From positions 30,121 through 94,120 of the forward strand of contig JABLTG010000054.1 of NCBI GenBank assembly GCA_016618085.1: a stretch of 64,000 nucleotides of DNA. The letters are read 5' to 3'. This document shows, piece by piece, positions 20,590 to 31,257 of the stretch (position 1 is its first letter; each line of letters begins with the position of its first letter). Origin of the DNA: Neovahlkampfia damariscottae. Taxonomy: Eukaryota; Heterolobosea; Selenaionea; Neovahlkampfiida; Neovahlkampfiidae. The position numbers and the translations under genes are program-made. The notes beneath the pieces were generated by a model. That model saw nothing but the letters and a program-made list of their open reading frames with translations, had not been told where the DNA came from and searched no databases.

Positions 20590-22360
20590 TTATTTAAACA
20601 AAAGTTTTTTCGAGTTATTATTCTCTTTATATTTATGTGTAGGTTGATTTTTTTTGTTAGAAGTCCACTTATCATACAAAGATTCAGAATCATCTTTTTT
20701 TGGAGTCAACAAATTCATTGGAACATTTTGAAGGATTTTCTTTTTTCTTGGTGACATTATTTCTGTTTTTTGTTGTTGCTGTTCCAATAATGATTTTAAA
20801 TACTCAATTTCTTCATCTTTTTGTGCCAAATTTGTTCTGTGTGCACAATTTGTTTCAAATAATTCAATTTGAAATTGACGCTCCAATTCTTCATTGTCTT
20901 CTTGATTTCTCTTTTGTTCCTTGTACAAATGGTTTTTAAGTCTTTCAATTTCAGCTTCTTTAGTTTGATTACTCAAAATCATCTTGTCACATGTTGAATC
21001 AAAATTTAATTGACTCTTCCTCAAAAGATTGTTTTCTACTTTCAAATCTTCAATTTGTGTTTCCAAAGTAAGTACCAAATTTAAGTAGTATTTATCCTTT
21101 TCTTTAATTTCTTTCGCAAAATTATCTTTCAACTCAATAATTTCTTGTTCATTCTTCAAAAGTTGTTTTTTTGCATTTTCATGAATTTGTTGGGATTTGA
21201 TATGACTTGATTGTGGCGTAGAAGGAAATAATTGTCTCTTTCCTCTTGGCGTTGCTTGATTGTACCTACATCCTGTTTCAATACGTGAAGCAATCGCTGA
21301 ATATTTCAATACAGCACAAGTCTCATCCAAGTCATTTATTGAAGGATTAGCATGAACTATCATCACAACGTTTCCCTTTTCCATTAAGTCTTGAAATATT
21401 CTTGTTAATTTGCTTTCTCTAAAAGGAACAATTTTTTGATTTTGTTCGCTATGTCTTTGATTCCATTGGATGTCATTCAAACAACGACCCAAAATACACA
21501 AAGACTTGTTGATATAACTGGCATCTTTCAAATCATCACTATGTGTATTTGTTCTTTTATTTCTCTCGCTACCTGCTAAATCTACAATTGAATACTTTTC
21601 AAGAAAATAAACATCATTTGTTTCCAAATTTTTTTCATATAACTTTAAAGTGAAAACAGAGTGAGATCTTGAACTTGCTACATTAAGTGTAGTTTGACAT
21701 TTCTTTCTTGAATGAATACCCATTGCAAGATAGTACTGTGCTTCTTCTAAACTGGAGATTCTTGCTTCTTTCACATTTTCAATACATAAACCTCCTGTTG
21801 AATCCAACTTTAAATTTCTTTTTTGATTATTGTTTATGAGATCATAGATTTGTTCATTATATATTTGTACAAATGATATTTTTAAAAAATATTGACTACT
21901 TCCGAATTTATTGATCAGTTCTAATTTTCCAAAACAGTCTTGCAAAGTTCTTGGAATAATTCCTTTGTTTTCATCATTTCCAAGGATAGTCCAACTTTTT
22001 CCTATTAAAATAAAAGTTGGAACTTTTTTTTTTCTTTACCTGAATTTGTAACTCCATAACTAAACAACAAAGAAGATGTTCCATTGAAAAATGAGTCCAG
22101 AAGTGGTTTTCCCACATTTTTGTATAACTCTTCTTGTGAAGTTTCTCTGTCATAAATATTATTGAAAAAGTATTTGTCTTGTTTTTGTTCAACTAGAACT
22201 GTATTGGAATCTAATTTTGTCAATGTGGATGTGTTGTTTTTATCTGAAGAAGGACGGATTCTCAAACAGACCTTTTTGATGTTAATAGTTTTTTTCTTAC
22301 AGATATTTTATCTGTTTGTCTCTTCAATATCTGAAGAATGGGTGTTTGTGGCTCATCCAT
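20590..22360 (-). CDS. Kinesin with N-terminal motor and coiled-coil tail, kinesin-6-like
   Basis: Three exons: 22360-22301, 22271-22040, 22001-20590. The P-loop is completed by splicing: SYGVTNSGKSWT. Other motor signatures: switch I NVASSRSHSVF, switch II VDLAGSERNKR, and SYINKSLCILGRCLNDI. The GVTNSGK P-loop variant resembles kinesin-6 (MKLP/KIF20) proteins, which act in cytokinesis. The C-terminal third is heptad-rich coiled coil (EQEIIELKDNFAKEIKEKDK) ending in a basic Lys/Asn-rich tail. Motor call firm; kinesin-6 assignment tentative. Confidence 0.85.
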
Positions 22361-22384
22361 TGCTGAGAAATGAAAAAGAGATTT

Positions 22385-22390
22385 GATTGG
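22385..22390 (-). promoter_or_regulatory. CCAATC element before kinesin
   Basis: CCAATC on the gene strand, 24 nt upstream of the ATG at 22360. Confidence 0.5.
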
Positions 22391-22427
22391 ATAATAATTG
22401 TAACGGTTTTTGGCGGTAAAATAAAAA

Positions 22428-23240
22428 ATTCATTTTTTAAGATTTGCAAGAAGTAAATCTGTCAATTTGTTCAATTTATCAAATCTTGTACTTCTTGTCA
22501 ATGACGAATTCAAAGATTCAACAACATTCTTTGCCATTTCTCTTTGAGATGTCAATTTCCTTTGAACTGAAAATATCACAAACAACTAACATAATCAAAG
22601 AAATAATTAAATAAAAAGAATATGTGTTTTCTTTAATTTTCAAAGAATATTCTTTTTCTTCATTTTTTGAATTTTGAATTATTGTTCAATCATTTCCAAA
22701 GAGTTCGAACAATATGAAACAGTTTAATCCAATAGTTGGATTTCATTAATCTCTGGTGAGTTATTATTTCCAATTCTTCCTGTAAACTTTTCAGGAATCT
22801 CTTCCTGTTACCAAAATTCAATTCCATCTTTGATTTCAATTTTCTCAGCATTGAAATCATTTGGTAGAATAAATTTAATCTTTTCATTTTTCAGTTGATT
22901 GAAATAATCAACAATCAAAATCTAAAAGTCAATTTCCCAAAGTTTTTTGATAATTCGATGATTGTTTGATTTATGATTCATTAACAACTGAAGAATTGAA
23001 AAATTCTTGAATTTTATAGTAACATTTCGTTATATTTCTCATCAGATACGATTGAGGATGAAATATTGATTTGTAGTTTTTCATGAAAATTTTGATATTG
23101 GCAAGAGCATCTTGTGTTGATTTTTCATTTTCAGAAATTAGGATTTTCTGACGATTCATTTCTAACAAGATGAAGTAAACAAGTTTTCTGGATCAACCAA
23201 AGGTTGCCCATCAAACTATGTGTTCATTCATCTTGTTTTT
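22428..23240 (-). pseudogene. Possible decayed gene with an R-SNARE-like C-terminal fragment
   Basis: Stretches that read like protein on the minus strand fall in different frames separated by stops with no GT-AG intron to join them. Examples: FDGQPLVDPENLFTSS near 23200, FILPNDFNAEKIEIKDGIEF near 22840, EEIPEKFTGRIGNNN near 22790, and a last piece at 22428-22562 (REMAKNVVESLNSSLTRSTR, LNKLTDLLL) that resembles an R-SNARE helix with Arg in the central layer but without a membrane anchor. Read as the remains of one or more genes. It is also possible that short genuine exons are hidden here. Confidence 0.35.
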
Positions 23241-23312
23241 TTTTTGAAAGAAAAAATCTGTTATTTGAAAAAAAGAATATTAAAATTGAATCATCAAGTT
23301 GAAAATTTGAAT

Positions 23313-23438
23313 CTATAATTTTTCTTTGTTCTCTGAATTCTGTTTCCATTTGTTGGTTTCCAAAGTAATAACTAAAAACCTCTTTGCTTTTGGAACAAAA
23401 ATACCAGTACCGATTTGTTTAATTTGTTTTTGATTCAT
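23313..23438 (-). CDS. Micro-protein of 41 residues, hypothetical
   Basis: ATG at 23438 to TAG at 23313. The start lies 11 nt downstream of CCAATC on the same strand (23450-23455), the arrangement seen at confirmed genes. The product is basic and contains KQIGTGIFVPKAKRFLVITL. No family recognised. It may be a complete small gene or a leftover first exon of a decayed gene, since surrounding sequence on this strand is degenerate. Confidence 0.35.
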   Translation of the reverse strand: MNQKQIKQIGTGIFVPKAKRFLVITLETNKWKQNSENKEKL

Positions 23439-23449
23439 TTTCAGTTTTT

Positions 23450-23455
23450 GATTGG
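23450..23455 (-). promoter_or_regulatory. CCAATC element before 41-residue ORF
   Basis: CCAATC on the minus strand ending 11 nt before the ATG at 23438. Confidence 0.4.
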
Positions 23456-23788
23456 TGTATTTTGTTTGAAGTGAACAATATTTTCATTGGTTGAATTTTA
23501 TTTTTTATTTTTTTGGAGTCATTTCGAGATGCCCCCAAAAATTGAGTTTATTTTCTTTCTTTTGGGGTTCTATATTTCCCATTTCCACCTTTCTTTGTTC
23601 TCAGAACCGTACCGTTTTCAGTATAAGTTTCCATCCTTTATGTAGTTATATAATGAAATTGTGATTGTTAAATTCGTGATTTCATTTGAAACTTGATCCA
23701 TGACTCAACTTGTCTCTGATTCTTGGACCTTCTTTCCAGAACAACAAATCATAAAATCCATTTACTAGGTTTCTTTCCAATTTAGATA

Positions 23789-24737
23789 TTAATTCATTTT
23801 TTTGTCAAAGTAACTTGGTGATAACATTTCATAAAAAATTGTATGAAGTTCTTCATTATCTGCACAAACCACACGATTTTCACAAGAATTGAATCTCACA
23901 AACAAACATCTTAATCTAATGAAATTCGTTAATTTCAATGAAAATTGTGATTTATCAATGTTCCAAAACTGGAAACAAGACAACTAATAAATTGTAATTC
24001 TCGTTCTTGAAGAACAGTTGGATAGAAAAAATCCAATCATTTTTCTGGAATTTAGGGATAATATTTGACCTGTTAATCAATTTTATAATTGAATTTAATT
24101 CTTCTGTTGATTTTTTAAATGCACACATTGGAAAATTAAATTTCAATTTTTTCATAAAATCTTCATCATTCAATAATTTTCTTCTGGTAGTATCTTTCAT
24201 TCTATTATTGAATTTATCATATAATGATAATATAAGAATCAATAAAAAACTTGTAAATTGTTCATTAAATAATTCTTTTGTTAAGAATCCATGCCAAGTC
24301 AAATTTCTTAAAGTCATTCCTTGAACATGTCCACAAAATGTCATGAGAATAAATATAATGTCAGTACCAATATATTCCAAAATATTTGAATTAGTCAACA
24401 TATCCTTGAAATGTTAAAAAAAAAATGAACTAACTATCAAACGTAATTATCTGGATTTAGTAGTGTGCTGGATCAAATATAACACATCACCAAGAGTACA
24501 TTCTAAAAAACTCATGCCGGATAAAAAACATAAATAAAAATCTTTTCTATTATATAAATTGCATACATCTTGAAAAAAATGGAACCATTATCAATTTCAC
24601 TTTTAAAAGCTGTTTGTTCGTTTTTAGTTGTTCCAGAGGATCAGTTTGAAAGTTTTTTAAAGTTTCAGTGATCAAAGGTGATATACTGGTTAATAATAAT
24701 AATTGATTTAGTTTTTTTATTTAGAAATTGAAAGTTC
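23789..24737 (-). pseudogene. ERMARD/DUF4209-like HEPN protein, frameshifted remnant
   Basis: Pieces match the C-terminal half of ERMARD (DUF4209) proteins in order: SFLECTLGDVLYLIQ (about 24510), GMTLRNLTWHGFLTKE (about 24310, the conserved RNxxxH of a HEPN fold), LLVVLFPVLEH (about 23960), then RLRCLFVRFNSCENRVVC and ELHTIFYEML. Joining them needs two frame changes, one near 24465 (AAATCCAGATAATTAC) and one near 23965, where no GT-AG intron of the right phase exists. Upstream fragments at 24570-24700 (LITETLKNFQTDPLEQLK) probably belong to the same gene. ERMARD-type HEPN proteins are linked to RNA turnover near the ER. Family call moderately sure; broken state could also be assembly error. 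Confidence 0.5.
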
Positions 24738-24805
24738 ATATTTGGAGTTTGTTGATAAACTGTTTATCCAATCAAATTTTTTTTTGTTTTTAGTTCAAAA
24801 AGTGC

Positions 24806-27800
24806 ATGAAAATTTTGTTGCTTTTTTTTTTGTTTGTTTTGATCAAATCAAGACATATAAAATATATTAAACCTTCAATGGATGGAAATCCAACAATTGA
24901 TTGCGGAAATACAATTGAAGATCCTTGCAAAAATTTTAGATCTTTACTAAATGGAATAACTGAAGAAACTGACATATTTATAATTTCAGATGTTAATGTC
25001 GAAAATTGGAATTGTACAGATATAAACTTGTTGGTTCATAAATCGATCAAAATTTTGCCTTATAATCTTAACAAAAAAGTTACGTTTAATTTTGGATGCC
25101 ATAAAAAACAGAACAATGATTTTATTTTAAAAAACGGTAAAAAAGAAGTAAATATACAGATTGAAAATGTTAATTTTATTGGAAATTTTGTGAATTTTCC
25201 AAGATTCATTGAAGTATCAGAAGAAGAAAATTCAAAAATTATTTTAACAAATTTTGAAATGAAAAATGTATATTTGGAATTGATACATTCTGAAAAATGG
25301 CCAAAAAATTCATCTATTACTGTTGAAAATTCTAATTTTCATCACCTGGATAAGTTTTTATCAATTTCTTCAGATAACCAGAAAGTTAATGACAGTCATC
25401 TCATATTCAAGAATACTAATTTTGAAAATTCAACTGGATCACTTTTTAATATATATGATACAGTATCTACTTCAATTATTGTCACTTTTGATAATTGCAC
25501 TTTTCATCACAACCATTGTAAAAAACAAAAATATTCATTGTTTTCTAAAGATGCCAATAGTTTTTCAAGAGTTATTCTTAACATCAAGAATTCTTTTTTT
25601 TTAAAAAATGGTGGCACCAATGTCTTAGACTCCAAATTTTCAATTGTCAATTCAACATTTGAAAAAAATGAAAGATTATTTAATATTCTTTTTTCAAATA
25701 CAAAAATTGAAAATTCTCAGTTTATCAGTAATATTGGTGGAAATGGTGGTGCATTAACTGTTTCGCATACTGATTTGGTTGAAATTTTTTCATCAACATT
25801 CAAAAATAACTCAGTAAGAAATTTAAAATCTTTGACACTTAAAAAGGCAAAACAACAAGGAGGTGCAATTCGTGGATCAAGAGGATCAAAAGAAAAGTCA
25901 ACAATGATCATTAAAAATTGTGAATTTGAAGACAATTTTATTGTTGGATCAAATGATAAAGAATTTGGAGGTGGAGCAATATCCCTATTAGATTATTATC
26001 GTTTTGAGCTTGAAGACTCAAAATTTATCAAGAATAATGCATCAGTATCCTCATTTATAGGACAAGGTGGAGCAGTATTTCTGAGAAATGAAATGAAAGG
26101 ATGGGCAATTTTAAAAAGAAATTTTTACCAATCAAATGTTGCAGTATATGGTGGAGGTATTTATATTGAAGGGGATCTATTTAGAGTCGATATCACGGAA
26201 GATATATTCAAAAATCATGAAAATATCAGAGCTGGTGCGGCGATTTATGTTGAAGATTCTGTTAATTTATTCATCAATGATTGTCATTTTGAAAACTCAA
26301 ATACAGCAAGTTTAGGAGGAGCTCTTCTTTTGGATGAAGCTTTGACACAGATTTTCAACTCTACTTTCAAAAACTGTAAAAGCAATGAAGGTGGAGCAAT
26401 CAAAGTACTTTCTGGATATTTGACCATTTTTACATCTACGTTTACTTTGAATTCAGCAGACAATAAAGGTGGTTCTGTGATGTGCAAAGATTCTACTTGT
26501 CAATGCGAACATTGTAATTTTGAAAATAATTCTGCAAAGAAAGGAGGATCTTTTTATGTTGATAAATCAATCTTAACCCTTCAAAAATCAAAATTCATTT
26601 CAAATGTTGCTGATGAAGGTGGTTCAATATATTCATCACAATTTTCAACAATCAAAATTGTAAACGTTGAATTTACCTCCAATTTGGCATCTTTAGGAGG
26701 TGTTTTTTATTCAAAAAGTGAATTGACATCAAGTGGATATCCATTGATTTTAGAATTTGAAAAAACTATTTTCAAAGATAATTTTGCAGAAGGTGGTGGA
26801 ATTATTTATTTCTCTGGAAATATTTTACCAAAAGAGATATTTCAAAACGGAACAAATGGAAATATATTCATCAATTCATTGGCAGAATCTTATGGAGATA
26901 TTTATGCAACCAATCCGAGAGTTGCAAATTTAACAAATGACACTCCTGTAAAAGTATATCCCAAACAAATTTTGAATCTGAATTTTGAGGTATTTGATGC
27001 TTTTTACCAAAGAATAAGATCACATCCAACCTTTAATTTGAAATTAGAAGAATCTTCAAAACCTTATGAAATAGTTGGATCTTATTCACGTGCTATTTCT
27101 GATGGGAAATTATTTTTTGGTGATAATTCAATAAGATCAAAAATTGGTTCAAAATTTACCATTGCAGTTTCATCACCATCCGAAGGTGATTCTATTTTCA
27201 TTCAACAAGTTGATGTTGAAGTACAACATTGTCCAATGAGATTCAAACAAGTTGATGTCGGAAATTTGGAAGAATGTCAAATGTGTCAAAGGAAATATTA
27301 TAGCTTTGAAAAAGGAAAATGTATTCAATGTCCAAAAAATCTCATTTGTGAAGAGGAAGAGATGCATACTCAATTTGGTTTTTGGAAATTCGAAAAACTG
27401 AATCATCCAGTTTCAGTTTATCCATGTGAAAATGGTAAGTGTGAAAGTAACAAATGTATTGAACATCGTGATATATCATCACCCATTTGCAGTTCTTGTT
27501 TACCTGGGTTTGAAGAATGGTCAGAGACTTGTATCATTTCAACATCCAAAAATCCATCATTTTGGTTGATTTTGATGTTTTTTCAAATTATAATGGTTTT
27601 AAGTTTATTTCATTGCATCGGTCAAACATCCATGAAATCAGGAACCGTCTCTATTTTTTACTTTTATATTCAGACATTGTTACTTTTTATTGGAAACTCA
27701 ACACCATTTTTTTCTGTTTTCAAATTTTTGAATTTACATTTAGAAGATAGTTGGACTGTATTTTCATCAGAATTTTCAATTTTTAATATTTCAATATTCA

Positions 27801-28792
27801 AAACAATTCCTTTCAAACGTGAAAGTCATATCAAATTATTTCATCCAATCATTGAAATTTGCATTTATTTCAATATTTTTTTCTTTTTCATATGTTTTTT
27901 TTACTTTTCAACAAAGATTAAAAACTGGTTGAAATTGAAATTCAAACAAAAAAACTTTGATGAAATCAGGAATCGAAGTGAAAGTATTACACAAACAACT
28001 TTTCAAATGTATGGAAATTTAGTGTTAAATTCAAAATTTATAACAACATTATTTCATTCTTTCTTTGAAAAAAATGCATTTGTATCAACAATTTTGAATC
28101 TATTTTTGTACACATATCAAACAATCCTTGTAACTTCATTGGCTTTTTTTCAATGTAAAAAATTTGGAGATCAACATCATATCTTGACATCAACGAATAT
28201 TATATGTTATACATCGACTTATTTTAATTGGATTTTAGTATATGCTGTTTTGATTCTTTATTGTTTCATATTTCCAATTTTCATTTTTTTGTTTTTGTTT
28301 ATTTCAAGAAGAAAGAAAATGCTTTTCACAAAAAAATTTTCAAATTATTTTGGATCTTTATATCTTCATTATCAACCAAAATATTACTATTTTGAATCAA
28401 TATTCTTCTTTCAAAGGATCATATTAGTGCTCACAAATTTTTTTGTGTTGATGTTTTCAAATTCAACAGCTATTAATTATTTCATCATTGCATCAGTAGT
28501 GATTATATTTTCAGTTATTCAATTAATATTGAAACCATTTTCAAAGAAATCTGATAACACATTACATGAGATTTCACTCTTCTCTTTGATTTTTATTGTA
28601 ATCTTAAGAGGATTTTTGATTTTTGATTCAAGACAGTTTTGGATAAGTACTACTATCTTTATTTACTCATTGATGATTTATATTTATTTGTTTTTGAAGA
28701 TTTTATTGTCAAATTCATTTTTCATATTTTTGAAAGAAAGTCTGATCGGATTTTTGAAATCTAAAAAATTGAAAGCGATATATTATGATTAA
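24806..28792 (+). CDS. Large surface protein: parallel beta-helix (Pmp-like) ectodomain, Cys-rich region and multi-helix membrane domain
   Basis: Single exon, 1328 residues. Signal peptide (MKILLLFFLFVLIKS). Residues about 60-700 carry repeated FxxN and GGAI/GGSI/GGGI motifs spaced as rungs (FKNNSV, GGAIRGS, FTLNSADNKGGSV, FENNSAKKGGSFY), as in right-handed beta-helix chlamydial Pmp-type and protist surface proteins. A Cys-rich segment follows (CQMCQRKYYSFEKGKCIQC, CSSCLPGFEEWSETC), then about 8-9 hydrophobic helices to the C-terminus with a short cytoplasmic end. Likely a plasma-membrane adhesin or receptor. The ATG at 24806 is the first codon giving the signal peptide; the divergent ERMARD-like remnant lies just upstream. 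Confidence 0.8.
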   Translation: MKILLLFFLFVLIKSRHIKYIKPSMDGNPTIDCGNTIEDPCKNFRSLLNGITEETDIFIISDVNVENWNCTDINLLVHKSIKILPYNLNKKVTFNFGCHKKQNNDFILKNGKKEVNIQIENVNFIGNFVNFPRFIEVSEEENSKIILTNFEMKNVYLELIHSEKWPKNSSITVENSNFHHLDKFLSISSDNQKVNDSHLIFKNTNFENSTGSLFNIYDTVSTSIIVTFDNCTFHHNHCKKQKYSLFSKDANSFSRVILNIKNSFFLKNGGTNVLDSKFSIVNSTFEKNERLFNILFSNTKIENSQFISNIGGNGGALTVSHTDLVEIFSSTFKNNSVRNLKSLTLKKAKQQGGAIRGSRGSKEKSTMIIKNCEFEDNFIVGSNDKEFGGGAISLLDYYRFELEDSKFIKNNASVSSFIGQGGAVFLRNEMKGWAILKRNFYQSNVAVYGGGIYIEGDLFRVDITEDIFKNHENIRAGAAIYVEDSVNLFINDCHFENSNTASLGGALLLDEALTQIFNSTFKNCKSNEGGAIKVLSGYLTIFTSTFTLNSADNKGGSVMCKDSTCQCEHCNFENNSAKKGGSFYVDKSILTLQKSKFISNVADEGGSIYSSQFSTIKIVNVEFTSNLASLGGVFYSKSELTSSGYPLILEFEKTIFKDNFAEGGGIIYFSGNILPKEIFQNGTNGNIFINSLAESYGDIYATNPRVANLTNDTPVKVYPKQILNLNFEVFDAFYQRIRSHPTFNLKLEESSKPYEIVGSYSRAISDGKLFFGDNSIRSKIGSKFTIAVSSPSEGDSIFIQQVDVEVQHCPMRFKQVDVGNLEECQMCQRKYYSFEKGKCIQCPKNLICEEEEMHTQFGFWKFEKLNHPVSVYPCENGKCESNKCIEHRDISSPICSSCLPGFEEWSETCIISTSKNPSFWLILMFFQIIMVLSLFHCIGQTSMKSGTVSIFYFYIQTLLLFIGNSTPFFSVFKFLNLHLEDSWTVFSSEFSIFNISIFKTIPFKRESHIKLFHPIIEICIYFNIFFFFICFFYFSTKIKNWLKLKFKQKNFDEIRNRSESITQTTFQMYGNLVLNSKFITTLFHSFFEKNAFVSTILNLFLYTYQTILVTSLAFFQCKKFGDQHHILTSTNIICYTSTYFNWILVYAVLILYCFIFPIFIFLFLFISRRKKMLFTKKFSNYFGSLYLHYQPKYYYFESIFFFQRIILVLTNFFVLMFSNSTAINYFIIASVVIIFSVIQLILKPFSKKSDNTLHEISLFSLIFIVILRGFLIFDSRQFWISTTIFIYSLMIYIYLFLKILLSNSFFIFLKESLIGFLKSKKLKAIYYD

Positions 28793-28801
28793 ATTTTATT
28801 C

Positions 28802-29352
28802 TTAATTCATAATTTCTTCTTGTATTGATATTTCCGTTTCACTAATTGTTGTATTTTGTATTTGATTGGATAATGAAGATGTCTGAACTGTTTCGTAGTT
28901 TATTGCCCATAATGAGATATCAATATATATTCTTGTGTTTTTTCTTCTTCTTGATCATATTTGAATATTCTTTGACCTGATGATCCGAAAATTGGTAGAC
29001 TATTGTGAAACTTAACACAATTAATCATTGAATCTGATGAGATTGTTAGAAAAATTGGTGAAATTTCTTGAATTTGTTTTAATTCTTGATACTTCATCCC
29101 CTAATTTTTCGAGTTCATAAAACTATTATTTCACCATTGGAACTCCCAGAAATCAAAAATTTTGAATTCAAATCAAATTCAATTTTTTTATTTGTTTCAA
29201 CATTTCTTTGCATAGAAAATACAATTTGATGATTTCTTAAATCCCAACAATGAATTTCATTATCTTTTCTTCCTCCACTAAACATATTCCATCCTGATTT
29301 TGAACATTGAATTTGTGTTAAACCACTTATATGTCCAAAATGATAAGATCAA
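28802..29352 (-). pseudogene. WRAP53/TCAB1-like WD40 fragment, 5'-truncated
   Basis: Reads as the C-terminal half of WRAP53: HISGLTQIQCSKSGWNMFSG, GGRKDNEIHCWDLRNHQI, IEFDLNSKFLISGSSNGE, then after an apparent 23-nt intron SMINCVKFHNSLPIFGSSGQ. A further frame change in or after the A-rich stretch near 28930 is needed to continue to DISLWAINYETVQ. The N-terminal repeats are absent: the next coding-like sequence upstream on this strand belongs to another gene. WRAP53 is the Cajal-body protein that loads telomerase RNA and scaRNAs. Remnant or a badly assembled gene; the family match is good. Confidence 0.6.
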
Positions 29353-29398
29353 GATCGAAATCATTTTAGAAAATTATGACTTTGAAATCAAAATTGAT

Positions 29399-31205
29399 TT
29401 ATTTCAATAAACTCAAAAAATTGTTTTCCATAGATCCAGAAAGCATATTTTTCTCATAAAATTTCTCTGAAAGTTTTTTGTTGATCTTTTTGTAAGTGTT
29501 TCCCAGTTTGTAATATGCAATCATAAATCCTTTACTTCCTGCTTCTTCCAAAATACTTCTTTGTTTTTCAATATCTCCATTCTGTTGGTAATAATCTGAA
29601 AGTTCTAAATAAGCCGATAAGATGTTGTCATCTTTGGCTGAATTTAAGTATTTCAATTTTTCTTCTGAATCACACAATAGAGCAAGTTCAAATAAAGCAT
29701 ATGACACTTATCTTTTATTTGTTCTAAATAATCCAATTGATGATCTTCATCAAGATCACAAAGATAAACATATGCTGGTGGATAATATTTTATCAGTTCT
29801 TTCAACTTATTAATGTCATTTTCGATGATTGAAGTGCATCTAACATCGTTTTTTCCTAGACCATACCAATAATTTGCTTCTGGTTCTTCAAATAACAAGT
29901 CGAAAAGTATTCCCATAGAATAATTAGCTGATGGGTCATTTTTTAATTCTTCTCGATACAAGTCATGTAAATCTTTTATCAAATTGTCAGAATATTTATA
30001 AAATTCATCTCCTTCTTGGTGTGAATATATTTCAAATGCCTTTGCAAAAAAAATAAGTTGCAATACAATTTTTGTATTTGTGACTAATTGAAGTCATTTT
30101 TAGAATTGATAAATTGCATAAACTGTGAACTATTGGATCATGTGGTTCTTCAAATTGAATAGGAAAAAATAAATTTCCGAGAAAAGCTTCTTTTCTCGTT
30201 TGATGACTCCATTTATCAAAAAACGGAGGGAAAAAAATCTTCTTTTTCAACAACATTTTTAGTTAGTTGATGCAATACATCAATTTCTTCAGCAGGACAC
30301 TTTGATATAAAATATCTAAATGAAGCAAATTCTGAATATGTCTTTAATTTTAAAATATCTGATATTTCATCCAAATCCAACTGTTTTTTAATTTTTTTCA
30401 ATAAATGTTCTTTGTTTCGAGTTCTTTCCAACATTATTATCATTTTTTTGTCTATATACAGTTTATTTATGTCATCTGTATCTAATTTTTGCTCAAAAGA
30501 AAACAAGTATTTGTCTTGAATTTGAGATTCATCTTGAGTTTGTGTTTCATCATCACTTCGATTTTTTCTTTTCTTGTATTCTTTTCTTTGTTTAAAATCA
30601 ATATAGTAAATGTCGTTGAGTAATTTTGCTTTCTTCAAAATAGTCATTCTTTCTTCAGAAAACTCATTCCAACTAAAAATATAAAAAAAGGAAATTTAAT
30701 ACGGATATCTTTGGATATCTGATTCTTTCTTCGATACTTTAAAATCACATTCGATTTTTTCTCCAAACCAATCTCCAGGACAAAAAATATTTGTTGGGTC
30801 TTCTTTTAATCTTCCTGTTCCACAATTTGGGCATTTTGGTAAACAACCATCGACCATGCTATTCGCAATTCCTTTTTTTTTTAGTCTTAATATTCTTACT
30901 TTCACACTTCTCGAGCTTTTTTTCTATTTTTCCATTTTTCTTTTGTTTTTTGGTTGACCGTTTTTATTTAAAAATAATTCTAAGGTTTTGGTTTTATAAT
31001 CTGCGTTTAAAACATAAATCATTCTTCTCTTCAGTTCTTCATCAGACAAATAAAAAATTTTGTTAATCAGATTTATATTTTCATCTTTACTAAATGAGTT
31101 TATTTCGTTTTTTCCAAACGAAAAAAAACAAACTTTATATGGCTCCATATTTTTTGAACCAAACAATGAAAAATGACTCTCCGTTACAAAGAACATCACC
31201 TTCAA
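29399..31205 (-). pseudogene. PADR1 zinc-domain and Sel1-repeat gene remnant with several frameshifts
   Basis: From 5': LELFLNKNGQPKNKRKMEK (31000-30925) and, one intron later, SMVDGCLPKCPNCGTGRLK with FCPGDWFGEKIEC (30860-30740), which together make the PADR1 zinc-binding domain of PARP-1-like proteins. A good intron leads to NEFSEERMTILKKAKLL and a Lys/Glu-rich region. Beyond that, Sel1/TPR-like repeats (EAGSKGFMIAYYKLGNTYKK, SYALFELALLCDSEEKL) run to 29399. Frame breaks without usable introns occur near 30920 (stop plus shift in an A-rich run), 30235 (T run), 30055 (T8) and 29705. PARP catalytic and WGR domains are not present. Several breaks lie in homopolymers, so consensus error is an alternative. 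Confidence 0.5.
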
Positions 31206-31257
31206 TGCTGTGAATTATAAACAAAAGTTAAAATGAAAAAATGTAGGTAAAATTTAT

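Noticed and set aside
23548-23634. 28-residue basic micro-ORF on the minus strand
   Set aside because: Protein-like in composition but has no nearby CCAAT element, no clear partner exon and is too short to support.
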